Below are positions 8,518 through 17,536 of a stretch of 64,000 nt of DNA, in pieces (positions within the stretch are counted from its first letter, which is position 1; every line of letters starts with the position of its first letter). Made by a program: the position numbers and the translations under genes. The stretch lies in contig CANDMV010000003.1 of NCBI GenBank assembly GCA_947385875.1, positions 1-64,000 on the forward strand, given 5' to 3'. Source of the DNA: an uncultured Eubacterium sp. GTDB lineage: Bacteria > Bacillota > Clostridia > Lachnospirales > Lachnospiraceae. The notes under the pieces were generated by a model. That model ran no database searches and was not told the origin of the DNA. It saw nothing but the letters and a program-made list of their open reading frames with translations.

Positions 8518-10551
8518 TTACGCTGTCACCATCCCCACTGACTGTAATTCTACATTTGAATCGATCTCATTGTAGGATACCACGATAAGATCTTTAAAAT
8601 ACTCCTCTGTCATCTTTTTAAAATACATACGCACAATCGGTGAAGTAACGATAATCGGATTCTTCCCAAGATTTTCCAGCTTCGCAATCTCTGTCTCGAC
8701 GGATGCCATAATAAGCTTTGTCCGCTCTGGGTCGATTGCCAGATATGCTCCCTGTTCCGTCTGCTTTACTGATGACATAATTTCCTGTTCTATATTTGGA
8801 TCCAGCGTAATGACACTGGTCGCTTCGTTCGGCATAAAATAGCGGTTTGATATTGCGCGCTTCAATGCCTGTCTCGTGTATTCTGTCAGCACATCTGTAT
8901 CTCTGGATGTCATCGCGTGATCTGCAAGCGTTTCAAATATTGTAAGCAGATCGCGGATGGATATGCCTTCGGACAACAGATTCTGTAATACCTTCTGGAT
9001 CTCGCCGATGCCGAGCAGCTTTGGTACAAGCTCCTCTACAAGCACCGGATTGTTTTCTTTTATATTATCAATCAGATTCTGTACATCCTGTCTGGTCAGC
9101 AGTTCCGCGATATGGCTGCGGATGACTTCTGTCAGATGAGTTGCGATGATGGAAGGAGGATCTACAACTGTATAACCCAGGCTCTCTGCGCGTTCCCTCT
9201 GGCTTTCTGTAATCCAGATTGCCGGCAGATGAAACGACGGCTCAAAAGTAGGAATACCCGTAATCTCTTCTTCTACATATCCAGGATTCATAGCCATATA
9301 ATGGTCAAATAAGATCTCTCCTTCTGTAATCTGAATGCCTTTAATCTTTATAATGTACTGATTTGGATTCAGCTGAATATTATCGCGGAGACGAATAATC
9401 GGAACTACTGTACCAAGCTCCAGAGCAATCTGCCTTCGAATCATAACCACACGGTCTAATAAATCACCGCCCTGATTTACATCGGCAAGCGGTATAATAC
9501 CGTAACCAAACTCCAGCTCAATCGGGTCTACCTGCAGCAGCGTAGTAACATTTTCCGGCTTTCGAATTTCTTCCGCCTCTTCTTCTTCCTGCGCCGCCTC
9601 TTCTTCCACTGCTTCCACCTCCATAGACTTACTCATGCCTCTCGCAACGATCAAATACATTAATCCAAATGCCACAAACAAAACTGGGTTCAGCGGTGTT
9701 GCTATGCCTAAAAAAATCAATGTACAACCTACAAGAGTCAATACTTTTGGTATGCCAAATAACTGTGACACTAATATATCACTGATGTCAGCTTCTTTTG
9801 AAGCTTTTGTTACCAAAATACCTGTCGCTAATGAAATCATAAGCGAAGGAAGCTGGGATACCAGACCATCACCTATTGTCAGAACGCCATAATGCTGCAG
9901 CGCCTCCATCGCCTCCATGCCTTCACGGGTCATGCCCATTACTGTACCGCCTATTAAGTTTACAAAAGTAATCAATAGACCGGCAGTTGCATCTCCCTTA
10001 ACATACTTCGTAGCACCATCCATAGAACCAAAGAAGGAAGCCTCTGCCTGTATTTTTTCACGCCTGATTTTTGCCTCACGATCATCGATTGCACCTGTAT
10101 TTAAGTCAGCATCAATCGCCATCTGCTTACCCGGCATAGCATCCAGCGTAAAGCGGGCTGTAACCTCTGATACACGTTCCGAACCTTTGTTAATAACTAC
10201 GAACTGAATAATAACTAATATAATAAATACAATCGCACCAATAACTAAATCGTTTCCACCTACGAATGAACCAAATGTCGTAACAACGTTTCCTGGATCT
10301 CCTGTATTTAAAATCAATCTCGTAGAAGATACATTCAATGAAATCCTAAAAATCGTCGTAAACAGCAGCAGCGTAGGAAAAAAAGACATATCCAGAACTT
10401 CCTGCACAAACAGACAGTTAAACAATACAACCAGCGCAATCGATAGATTAAGCGCCAGCATAACATCCAACATCTGATTCGGGATTGGTATGATAAAGAA
10501 CACGACTGCAGCTAAAAGATATAATGCAACGCCTACATCTGCTTTCTTCAT
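8518..10551 (-). CDS. flhA: Flagellar type III export gate protein FlhA
   Basis: FlhA (about 677 residues) is the export-gate subunit that uses the proton motive force and docks substrates through its cytoplasmic domain. About eight membrane helices fill residues 1-310, with the conserved cytoplasmic FHIPEP-type loop containing ARFTLDAMPGKQMAIDADLN. A Glu-rich linker (EEEAAQEEEEAEE) then leads to the cytoplasmic domain ending near VVSYNEI. The frame extends to a GTG at 10566. The ATG at 10551 (MKKADVG) is preferred because of the ribosome-site spacing. Confidence 0.96.
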   Translation of the reverse strand: MKKADVGVALYLLAAVVFFIIPIPNQMLDVMLALNLSIALVVLFNCLFVQEVLDMSFFPTLLLFTTIFRISLNVSSTRLILNTGDPGNVVTTFGSFVGGNDLVIGAIVFIILVIIQFVVINKGSERVSEVTARFTLDAMPGKQMAIDADLNTGAIDDREAKIRREKIQAEASFFGSMDGATKYVKGDATAGLLITFVNLIGGTVMGMTREGMEAMEALQHYGVLTIGDGLVSQLPSLMISLATGILVTKASKEADISDILVSQLFGIPKVLTLVGCTLIFLGIATPLNPVLFVAFGLMYLIVARGMSKSMEVEAVEEEAAQEEEEAEEIRKPENVTTLLQVDPIELEFGYGIIPLADVNQGGDLLDRVVMIRRQIALELGTVVPIIRLRDNIQLNPNQYIIKIKGIQITEGEILFDHYMAMNPGYVEEEITGIPTFEPSFHLPAIWITESQRERAESLGYTVVDPPSIIATHLTEVIRSHIAELLTRQDVQNLIDNIKENNPVLVEELVPKLLGIGEIQKVLQNLLSEGISIRDLLTIFETLADHAMTSRDTDVLTEYTRQALKRAISNRYFMPNEATSVITLDPNIEQEIMSSVKQTEQGAYLAIDPERTKLIMASVETEIAKLENLGKNPIIVTSPIVRMYFKKMTEEYFKDLIVVSYNEIDSNVELQSVGMVTA

Positions 10552-10767
10552 GTCTCTCAATCCCACCCTTCCTTTGTATTTTCACCATCTATTATGACAG
10601 CTGAATCTGCTAATACCTTTTTGTAAAAAATTTTTCTGCTGCTCTTAATTTGAAAGAACCTATGCTCTTTCATCATCTGTCTGCTGCCAGACATCTGCAA
10701 AATGTCAGCCTGCTTATTATCCATAATTTTTCTCAAGACCTATCATTATATATATTTTACTGGCATA

Positions 10768-11895
10768 TTATAATTTATTTTTTAACCGATATACCGCTGC
10801 CAGAATCTCAGCTACTGTCTGATAGAGTTCCGGCGGTATTTCTTCTCCGATTTCTACATTTGCGTACAGCATACGCGCTAACGGCTTATTTTCAACAATT
10901 TCTACATCCGCTTCTTTTGCTTTTTCCTTAATTTGTAATGCCAGATAATCTGTTCCTTTTGCCAGCACGACCGGCGCCTGTGCCTGCTCCGCATCATATT
11001 TTAAAGCCACTGCATAATGTGTCGGGTTTGTAATTACGACATCTGCCTTGGGCACATCCTGCATCATACGCCGCTGTGACGCTTCTCTCATTCTTGCACG
11101 CTGTTTGCTTTTGATCTGCGGATCACCTTCTGAGTTCTTATACTCATCTTTTACTTCCTGTTTGGTCATCTTCATATCCTGATGGAATTTCCATTTTTGA
11201 TAAATCAGGTCCGCAACTCCAATAATCAGATAAGCCACAGATATTTTAAGTCCGGTACTTAAAACGACCGAGCCGATTAACATAATTGCCTGCATCAGCG
11301 GCATACTGTATAACAACAGCAGATTACGGGAATTATCTTTAATCGACATATAAGTTATAACTACAATTAATACAATCTTCGCAATGGATTTTAAAAGCTC
11401 AATCAAGGAATTTGCTGAAAAAATACGCTTGAACCCATTGATCGGGTTAAATTTACTAAGCTTTGGCTGTAACGGCTTTTTTGTAACTTTCCATTTTACC
11501 TGCAGAATATCCAGAATCACCATAGAGATCAAACCTACGATGAAAAAAGGCAGAACCATATTGATAATACCCTTTAGCGCCTCACTCAGCAGCCGAGAAA
11601 TCGACCTTCCAGTTGGACCTCCGCCATTTTCAGCGATAAAATCTGGAATCAGTCCATAAAAATTCTCAAACATTCCAAGAAAACCTTCTCCGAGACTGGA
11701 TACCAGAACTTGAAGCATCACAAATAAAAGTATCAAACCTACAGCATTGTTTAATTCCCTGCTTTTCGCAACTTTTCCATCATTTCTGGCATCATTCAGC
11801 TTTTTTGACGTAGGCTCCTCTGTCTTCTCCCCGCCTTCACCGTCTTTGGCAAACCATTGCAGGTCCAGCTGCATCCGCCATTGTTCATTATTCAC
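10768..11895 (-). CDS. flhB: Flagellar export switch protein FlhB
   Basis: This 375-residue FlhB has four membrane helices between about residues 45 and 225 and a cytoplasmic C-terminal domain with the autocleavage motif NPTHYAVALKY. It switches export from rod/hook to filament substrates after self-cleavage between Asn and Pro. The N-terminus has the family feature KTEEPTSKKLNDARNDGKVAKSRE. Its start overlaps the end of fliR by 8 bp. About 200 bp without a gene separate it from flhA; that gap contains only a short 6-bp hairpin (GAAAGA/TCTTTC). Confidence 0.96.
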   Translation of the reverse strand: MNNEQWRMQLDLQWFAKDGEGGEKTEEPTSKKLNDARNDGKVAKSRELNNAVGLILLFVMLQVLVSSLGEGFLGMFENFYGLIPDFIAENGGGPTGRSISRLLSEALKGIINMVLPFFIVGLISMVILDILQVKWKVTKKPLQPKLSKFNPINGFKRIFSANSLIELLKSIAKIVLIVVITYMSIKDNSRNLLLLYSMPLMQAIMLIGSVVLSTGLKISVAYLIIGVADLIYQKWKFHQDMKMTKQEVKDEYKNSEGDPQIKSKQRARMREASQRRMMQDVPKADVVITNPTHYAVALKYDAEQAQAPVVLAKGTDYLALQIKEKAKEADVEIVENKPLARMLYANVEIGEEIPPELYQTVAEILAAVYRLKNKL

Positions 11896-12676
11896 TCAGA
11901 TACATCCCTTTAATCATATAGACTACCATTCGTTTCATTTCTGATGCAACAAAATCAGCTACGCCGCTAATCAAAGATAATGCAATAAACAGCACTATCA
12001 ATCCAATCAGCACCTTGATCTGCATACCGACTGCAAACATATTCATCTGCGGCGCTACCTTTGCCATAATACCAAGTACACAGTTTATAATCATCATGCA
12101 GGCAAATACCGGCAGTATAATTCGAAATCCTATGACAAGCAGACTGGACATAAAGCTGGTAAATCCCAGCAATAGATAATCCCACTGAAAGATCTGCTGA
12201 TTAATCGGAATCAGCTGGTAAGAATCACATACTGCACGGATTACATACTGATACATATTGGAAGCCAGCAGCATCAGCATAATCGAATAATTGTACAGAT
12301 TACCTGTGATACTTTCACTCATCTGCGTCATTGGATTAAATTCCTGTGCCATTGACAGACCGATCTCCATATCGATCAATCTACCCGCAAACAAAACAAT
12401 AGAATTACAGATACTGGCTGAATAACCAATCAGCAAGCCTGTAATTCCTTCCTTGATTACAATAACCCCATATTCCATTATACCTGTGTAAGCAAGGTTC
12501 TGCTCCGGCAAAACACCTGTCAGCATAATTGCAATACAGCCTGCTGCTCCTACTTTTGTTCTGACAGGAACACCCCTCGTGTTAAAGAAAGGAGCCGCGA
12601 AAATACAAGCAGCAATCCGAGCCAGAACTAACAGGAAATATTCAAATGTCTGTAATGAGAACGTCGCATCAAACAT
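11888..12676 (-). CDS. fliR: Flagellar export gate protein FliR
   Basis: This 262-residue integral membrane protein has about six helices and is a component of the FliPQR export gate in the flagellar base. Conserved segments include FNTRGVPVRTKVG near residue 30, IDMEIGLSMAQEFNP near 120 and a C-terminal segment ending in MKRMVVYMIKGM. It sits between fliQ and flhB, the standard order. An AGGATAGG site precedes the ATG at 12676. Confidence 0.95.
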   Translation of the reverse strand: MFDATFSLQTFEYFLLVLARIAACIFAAPFFNTRGVPVRTKVGAAGCIAIMLTGVLPEQNLAYTGIMEYGVIVIKEGITGLLIGYSASICNSIVLFAGRLIDMEIGLSMAQEFNPMTQMSESITGNLYNYSIMLMLLASNMYQYVIRAVCDSYQLIPINQQIFQWDYLLLGFTSFMSSLLVIGFRIILPVFACMMIINCVLGIMAKVAPQMNMFAVGMQIKVLIGLIVLFIALSLISGVADFVASEMKRMVVYMIKGMYLSE

Positions 12677-12693
12677 GTCACATTCCTATCCTA

Positions 12694-12963
12694 CTATACA
12701 TACAAGCTGAAGTCTGACCATAACCCTGTCATAAATGTAGATAAGTTATTCAGCATCCATGCGCCAAGCAGCAGCATCATTGCAAACACAGCTAAAATCT
12801 TTGGCACAAATGTCAAAGTCTGTTCCTGAATAGACGTTACCGTCTGAAAAATACTCACAATCAGGCCAACCACCAGTGAAGTAAGAAGCATCGGGGATGC
12901 CGTCGTAATAATCGTATAAATCGCCTGTCTGGCAATATCCATAACCTGTCCTTGTGTAATCAT
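12694..12963 (-). CDS. fliQ: Flagellar export gate protein FliQ
   Basis: This 89-residue protein has two membrane helices (about 17-40 and 52-72), the normal FliQ length. It shows the conserved SIFQTVTSIQEQTLTFVPK connecting loop. It forms the FliPQR export gate with its neighbours. GGAGGG precedes ATG 12963. A gap of about 180 bp separates it from fliP. I see no gene or clear signal in that gap. Confidence 0.95.
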   Translation of the reverse strand: MITQGQVMDIARQAIYTIITTASPMLLTSLVVGLIVSIFQTVTSIQEQTLTFVPKILAVFAMMLLLGAWMLNNLSTFMTGLWSDFSLYV

Positions 12964-13144
12964 AGGATGTCCCTCCTAAAACTAATGCACCTTATAGGCA
13001 CTCCAAAATTAAGCTTGTACACATTTTAGATCTAATACTAAACTCCTGCCTGCAGCAGCAATAGAATTTTTCTCTAAAATCATGTTTATCAACAAAGTAC
13101 TCCCTTCGATTTAAATCAGCTATCGTCAATCCTAATCAGAATAA

Positions 13145-13984
13145 TCACATAAGCGTCCGAACCAATTCTTTAATCACAAGATTCCATCCATCAGCCAATA
13201 CAAACAGCAGGACTTTAAACGGCATGGAGATCGTAGTAGGAGGAAGCATCATCATACCCATTGACATCAATACGGAAGATACAACCATATCAATTACAAT
13301 AAATGGAATATAAATGATAAATCCAATAATAAATGCCGTACGAAGCTCACTGATAATAAAACTAGGCACAAGCACATAAAACGGCACTTCATCCCTTGTC
13401 TCATAAGTAATCCCTGCTATATCACAGAACATATTCACATCCTTTTCCTGTGTCGTATTATACATAAATATACGTAATGGTTCCTCTGCCCGCTCAATCG
13501 CTACTTCGAGAGTAATCTCTCCTGCATCTAACGGCCTAATCGCCTCCTCGTTAATCTGAGTAAAAACCGGCGACATAATATACAGAGTCAAAAACAGTGC
13601 CAATCCAACCATAACCTGATTTGGCGGAGCAGTCTGTGTACCTAATGCTGTTCTCACAAAATGAAGTACTATGACAATCCTCGTAAAGGATGTCAGCATA
13701 ATCATAATAGACGGTGCTAAGGAAATAACGGTCAAAATAATCAGCATCCGAATTGGCGCCGAAATATTACCATCTTCATTCCCATAGTTTATCCATATGC
13801 CATTATTATTGTCTGCTGTTGCATCAGGCGGATCATCCTGCTCTCCTGCTGAATCGAATTGACTGATCTCATCCCTGGCATTAGCGCTTACATGCTGCTT
13901 ACAGCAGAACATCAGACAAATGGTAAGCGTCACTATGGCAAGCATAAATGACGCTATGCAATATATTTTTTTTCCTTTACTCAT
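13145..13984 (-). CDS. fliP: Flagellar export gate protein FliP
   Basis: This 279-residue FliP has an N-terminal signal-peptide-like helix (about 6-28), a variable periplasmic-type segment, and four membrane helices. Conserved motifs are SFTRIVIVLHFVRTALGTQ, PPNQVMVGLALFLT and PFIVIDMVVSSVLMSMGMMM. It is the core of the export gate. It lies between fliO and fliQ. The signal-peptide-like N-terminus agrees with the family, where FliP is cleaved in many species. Confidence 0.96.
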   Translation of the reverse strand: MSKGKKIYCIASFMLAIVTLTICLMFCCKQHVSANARDEISQFDSAGEQDDPPDATADNNNGIWINYGNEDGNISAPIRMLIILTVISLAPSIMIMLTSFTRIVIVLHFVRTALGTQTAPPNQVMVGLALFLTLYIMSPVFTQINEEAIRPLDAGEITLEVAIERAEEPLRIFMYNTTQEKDVNMFCDIAGITYETRDEVPFYVLVPSFIISELRTAFIIGFIIYIPFIVIDMVVSSVLMSMGMMMLPPTTISMPFKVLLFVLADGWNLVIKELVRTLM

Positions 13985-13995
13985 TACAATCTGCC

Positions 13996-14379
13996 CTACT
14001 TTTTCGGAATATGATGCTTTACTTTGTCAAGAATATCGCGAAAGCTTTCCGCCATATCCGTCTTTGTCTCTGCTGCATCTGTAGTGCCTATCTCTAGTCG
14101 GTCTTTACTGATTTCAGCCAGTTTTTCGACATGATCTTTACTAACTGCAATGACAAGGTATACATCTCCTGCTTCTATAATCTGTATGTAATTATTTGCA
14201 GTAAGTCTCAGAGTCTCAATAATTTTCAGATTCTGATTACGCACCTGCCCCTGCTGATAACCCGCAATAAAACGGGTAGTCAGCCACGTCAGCAACAATA
14301 CAATGATAAAAATTGCTAGAACACCCATCAGCTGGCCCAAGGAACTCAGCCAAGAACCCGCCGTCTGTGACAGTACCAT
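13996..14379 (-). CDS. fliO: Flagellar export assembly protein FliO (FliZ)
   Basis: This protein of about 127 residues has one membrane helix near the N-terminus (about 13-35) and a small cytoplasmic domain containing YLVIAVSKDHVEKLAEI. FliO helps assemble the FliP ring. It is poorly conserved, so position between cheY and fliP is a large part of the evidence. The frame opens with a TTG at 14388 overlapping the cheY stop. The ATG at 14379 is the simpler start, and the ribosome site is weak for either. Confidence 0.85.
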   Translation of the reverse strand: MVLSQTAGSWLSSLGQLMGVLAIFIIVLLLTWLTTRFIAGYQQGQVRNQNLKIIETLRLTANNYIQIIEAGDVYLVIAVSKDHVEKLAEISKDRLEIGTTDAAETKTDMAESFRDILDKVKHHIPKK

Positions 14380-14380
14380 T

Positions 14381-14743
14381 CTAACCAACTACTTTTTTAA
14401 CTGCTTCTAGCACACGTTCTGCCTGAAAAGGCTTAACAATAAAATCCTTTGCGCCAGACTGAATCGCCTCAATAACCATTGCCTGCTGCCCCATCGCGGA
14501 ACACATAATAACACAGGCACTAGGGTCTGCTTCTCTAATTGCCTTTAATGCCTGAATACCATCCATCTCAGGCATAGTAATATCCATCAATACAAGATCC
14601 GGCTTTGTCTCATTATATTTTTCTACTGCCTTCAAACCATTCTCAGCTTCTCCAGCAATCTCATAGCCGTTCTTTGAGAGGATATCCTTAATCATCATTC
14701 TCATAAAAGCTGCGTCATCACAAATTAAAACTTTCTTTGCCAT
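14381..14743 (-). CDS. cheY: Chemotaxis response regulator CheY
   Basis: This 120-residue single receiver domain has the acidic pair in LICDDAAFMR, the phospho-acceptor Asp in DLVLMDITMPEMDG (about residue 54), the conserved Ser/Thr in MCSAMGQ and Lys in DFIVKPFQ. CheY-P binds FliM/FliY at the switch to change rotation. It lies between fliY and fliO as in B. subtilis. A GGGAG site lies upstream, and a possible internal promoter sits just before it. Confidence 0.97.
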   Translation of the reverse strand: MAKKVLICDDAAFMRMMIKDILSKNGYEIAGEAENGLKAVEKYNETKPDLVLMDITMPEMDGIQALKAIREADPSACVIMCSAMGQQAMVIEAIQSGAKDFIVKPFQAERVLEAVKKVVG

Positions 14744-14802
14744 TTTTGTTCTCCCTTATTTTCTAATTTTTATTGTTTTGTCTCCTGTGACATCCTTTTT
14801 GT

Positions 14803-14832
14803 ATTATAACATAAAACAATAAGTATTAGCAA
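14803..14832 (-). promoter_or_regulatory. Possible internal sigma-A promoter before cheY
   Basis: On the minus strand TTGCTA (827-832 of the 14 kb block) is followed after 18 bases by TATAAT (14803-14808), with an extended TG one base before the -10. It lies in the only sizeable gap between fliY and cheY, 60 bases before the cheY ATG. It could raise cheY and export-gate expression independently of the main operon promoter. This is a sequence match only. Confidence 0.4.
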
Positions 14833-15963
14833 TTATTTTATAATTTCTGTAATCCTTACACCAAAGCTTTCTTCGATTACAACGACTTCTCCTTTTGCTA
14901 CATATTTACCATTTACAAGTACGTCAATCGGTTCACCGGCAATTTTATCAAGTTCTATAATTGTACCTGGCGCAAAATCAAGAATCTCCTGTATTGATTT
15001 CGTAGTACGCCCTAGTTCTACCGTAACCTCTAATGGCACATCCATAATCAGGTCAATATTTTCTTTCTGGAAGATTGCCGGATTGAAATCACCTGAAAAA
15101 CTCTGGAACTGTGCCTGCTGAACATTGACCGGCTGCTGCATCATCATTGGCTGTTGCTGCATCATCGGCTGCTGCATCATCATTGGCTGTTGCTGCATCA
15201 TCGGTGCTGCCTGCGGCTGCGATGCAGGCGGCGGAGTCGGCGCGGCAGAGATTGATGACGGAGCGGTTTCTTCCAGATCTTTCGTCATAGTCTGTGTAAC
15301 GCCCTCGCACATCTCTTTTGCAAAGGATACCGGATACAGCTGCATGATTGTACTGTCTACCAAATCTCCGATCTCCATTTTAAATGAAATCCTAACAAAG
15401 TCGCCTGTCAGAAACTCGTCAATTTCTTTCTCGTCCAAGCTATCTTTTAAGTCAATCAAATTTGCTTCCGGCGGACTAATATCTATCGTCTTATTCAGCA
15501 TAGATGACAGCGATGTGGCTGCAGATCCCATCATCTGATTCATTGCCTCACTGATAGCGCTTAAATGCAGCTCACCCAGCTCACCATCTGTATTAGTTCC
15601 ATCCCCGCCCATCATCAAATCGGTAATGACCTTTACATCATGCTCCTTTAATACTAACAAATTGCTTCCGTCCAGACCCACCGTATAGGCAATTCGGATA
15701 AATACACACGGCCTTTCGTACTGGCTTACAATATCATCCCAAGTAGCCATCGATACAACCGGAGTCGATATATCCACTTTATAATTGACAAGTGAAAACA
15801 ATGTCGTTGCTGCTGTCCCCATACTGATATTCGCAATCTCACCAATCGTATCGCACTCATCAGGAGTGACTATCGCAGCAGAACCGGACGGAGCAGGCTC
15901 AGCCGCTTCACCGCCATTTTGAAGCAACGCTGTAATCTCTTCTTGTGATAATGCTCCATTCAT
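14833..15963 (-). CDS. fliY: Flagellar switch phosphatase FliY (CheC-like plus FliN domain)
   Basis: This 376-residue protein combines a CheC-like CheY-P phosphatase domain with a C-terminal FliN/SpoA domain that forms the C ring. The N-terminal CheY-P-binding peptide ALSQEEITALLQ is present. The two phosphatase helices are DTIGEIANISMGTAA and AISEAMNQMMGSAATS. The C-terminal SpoA domain has MDVPLEVTVELGRT and PIDVLVNGKYVAKGEV. The linker at about residues 235-285 is made of repeated Gln/Pro/Met blocks. It follows fliM by 7 bases. Confidence 0.96.
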   Translation of the reverse strand: MNGALSQEEITALLQNGGEAAEPAPSGSAAIVTPDECDTIGEIANISMGTAATTLFSLVNYKVDISTPVVSMATWDDIVSQYERPCVFIRIAYTVGLDGSNLLVLKEHDVKVITDLMMGGDGTNTDGELGELHLSAISEAMNQMMGSAATSLSSMLNKTIDISPPEANLIDLKDSLDEKEIDEFLTGDFVRISFKMEIGDLVDSTIMQLYPVSFAKEMCEGVTQTMTKDLEETAPSSISAAPTPPPASQPQAAPMMQQQPMMMQQPMMQQQPMMMQQPVNVQQAQFQSFSGDFNPAIFQKENIDLIMDVPLEVTVELGRTTKSIQEILDFAPGTIIELDKIAGEPIDVLVNGKYVAKGEVVVIEESFGVRITEIIK

Positions 15964-15970
15964 AATAATT

Positions 15971-16948
15971 TTATTCCTCTCTTATAATTGATGTTATCCT
16001 TACTGCATAATCATCACCCGCTACACCGGGCAATGCCATGAATTTTTTAATGCTGCCGACATATATTCCCAGCTCATCCTCTACCTTTGAATCCAAGCGG
16101 ATAATATCGCCTACCTGAAGCCCTGCGAAATCACTGATGGAAAAACTGCTGTGTCCCAATACCGCCTTCACTGGAATCGGAGCCTTTTCCAAAAGATTCT
16201 CCACCATGTCACTATAAGATATTTCTTCCTTTTCCTGCTGACTGGAATACCAGAATTTTGTATTCAGCTTATCCATGACTACATCTAATGTAATATAAGG
16301 AAGACATACGTTCATAAGTCCTTCTACATCACCAATTTTAAGATTGATTGTGACGATCGCTATCATTTCACTCGGAGAAATAATCTGCGCAAACTGTGAA
16401 TTCGTCTCAATACGCTCCAAGCGCGGAGTCAGCTCCACGACATTCTTCCACGGCTCCCGCAAAAGATTCACACAGACAGTCAGCAACCGTTCAATAATTA
16501 ACAGCTCAATCTCAGAAAATTCGCGCGACTTCGCTAACGGCTCTCCCATGCCTCCAAGCATCCTGTCTACCATGGCATATCCGATATTGGTCGCCATCTC
16601 CAATAAGATATTGCCTTTTAACGGTGCAAAATTAATTACTCCTAAAAGCATCGGATTAGAAAGAGAATTCGCAAATTCCGAGTAAGTAACTGCCTCTGAA
16701 TTCACGACCTCCACTTGTATATTCTTTCTCAAATATACTGGAAGGTTCGTGGATAACAGCCGTCCATAATGTTCAAATATAATCTCAAGCGTCCTAAGAT
16801 GCTCCTTTGAGAATTTGGATGGCCTTGCAAAATCATAATTCTTGACTGGTTTTTCTTCTACGTCCTTCATCTCATCTACATCGACTTCGCCGCTGCTTAA
16901 AGCCTTCAATAGATTATCTATTTCACTTTGAGAAAGAACATCAGCCAT
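15971..16948 (-). CDS. fliM: Flagellar motor switch protein FliM
   Basis: FliM (about 325 residues) has the N-terminal CheY-P-binding motif LSQSEIDNLLKAL, a middle CheC-like domain without catalytic residues (FEHYGRLLSTNLP ... GGMGEPLA) and a C-terminal SpoA domain with PVKAVLGHSSFSISDF. It is the C-ring protein that receives CheY-P. The frame begins four codons earlier with GTG, but the ATG at 16948 follows AGGTGGTGA at good spacing. Confidence 0.96.
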   Translation of the reverse strand: MADVLSQSEIDNLLKALSSGEVDVDEMKDVEEKPVKNYDFARPSKFSKEHLRTLEIIFEHYGRLLSTNLPVYLRKNIQVEVVNSEAVTYSEFANSLSNPMLLGVINFAPLKGNILLEMATNIGYAMVDRMLGGMGEPLAKSREFSEIELLIIERLLTVCVNLLREPWKNVVELTPRLERIETNSQFAQIISPSEMIAIVTINLKIGDVEGLMNVCLPYITLDVVMDKLNTKFWYSSQQEKEEISYSDMVENLLEKAPIPVKAVLGHSSFSISDFAGLQVGDIIRLDSKVEDELGIYVGSIKKFMALPGVAGDDYAVRITSIIREE

Positions 16949-16986
16949 GAATCTCACCACCTGTCATTTGTTTTTACTAATATTAA

Positions 16987-17514
16987 TTACTGATAATTTA
17001 CTCCAGAGAAATTCACAGCTACGATAAAGTCAGAATCAAATAAATCCTGCATCTGATACAGCATCTCATCTCGAACCTCTTCCTGTCCGTCTGGAGTTGT
17101 GATTTCATCTATGGTATACTTTAAAAATGTATTGGATATGATCTGGCTCAACAGCTTTTCCCTGCCTTCGATCAGCGGACTGAGCTCAGCATAATCATCA
17201 TCTGCTTTGTTTAAAGTGATTGATACTTCCGCAACTACATAATGCCGTTTTCCATCTTCATCAGTTCCCTTTAGAGTAAACGTCTGTTCTGTATCGCCAG
17301 TCAAATTCACTACATCTGTCTGGTCAATCGGAATACTGTTTACATTATACACTTTGCCGCTGTCAAGCTCCAGCTCAATCGCACTGCACACTTCTTCAAT
17401 CAGTTGATTTGATTTCTTAGCGGATGGTACCAGCGTTATCATAATTACGCCAGATAACACTACATTCACAAATACCAGCGCCATAATCAATACAGACATT
17501 ACATTCTTTTTCAT
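16987..17514 (-). CDS. fliL: Flagellar basal-body associated protein FliL
   Basis: This protein of about 175 residues has one N-terminal membrane helix (about 5-26) and an extracytoplasmic domain. The segment EKLLSQIISNTFLKYTIDEI before the C-terminus is typical of FliL. FliL surrounds the stator units and supports torque. The start is placed at MKKNVMS (ATG 17514), six bases after GGGAG; an in-frame ATG four codons upstream has no proper site. It lies between motB and fliM. Confidence 0.92.
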   Translation of the reverse strand: MKKNVMSVLIMALVFVNVVLSGVIMITLVPSAKKSNQLIEEVCSAIELELDSGKVYNVNSIPIDQTDVVNLTGDTEQTFTLKGTDEDGKRHYVVAEVSITLNKADDDYAELSPLIEGREKLLSQIISNTFLKYTIDEITTPDGQEEVRDEMLYQMQDLFDSDFIVAVNFSGVNYQ

Positions 17515-17536
17515 CTGTTCTCCCATCCTTATATAT

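Noticed and set aside
15125-15538. Long plus-strand open frame opposite fliY
   Set aside because: It is a shadow of the repetitive Gln/Pro/Met linker of FliY (poly Cys-Ile-Gly pattern) with no ribosome site.
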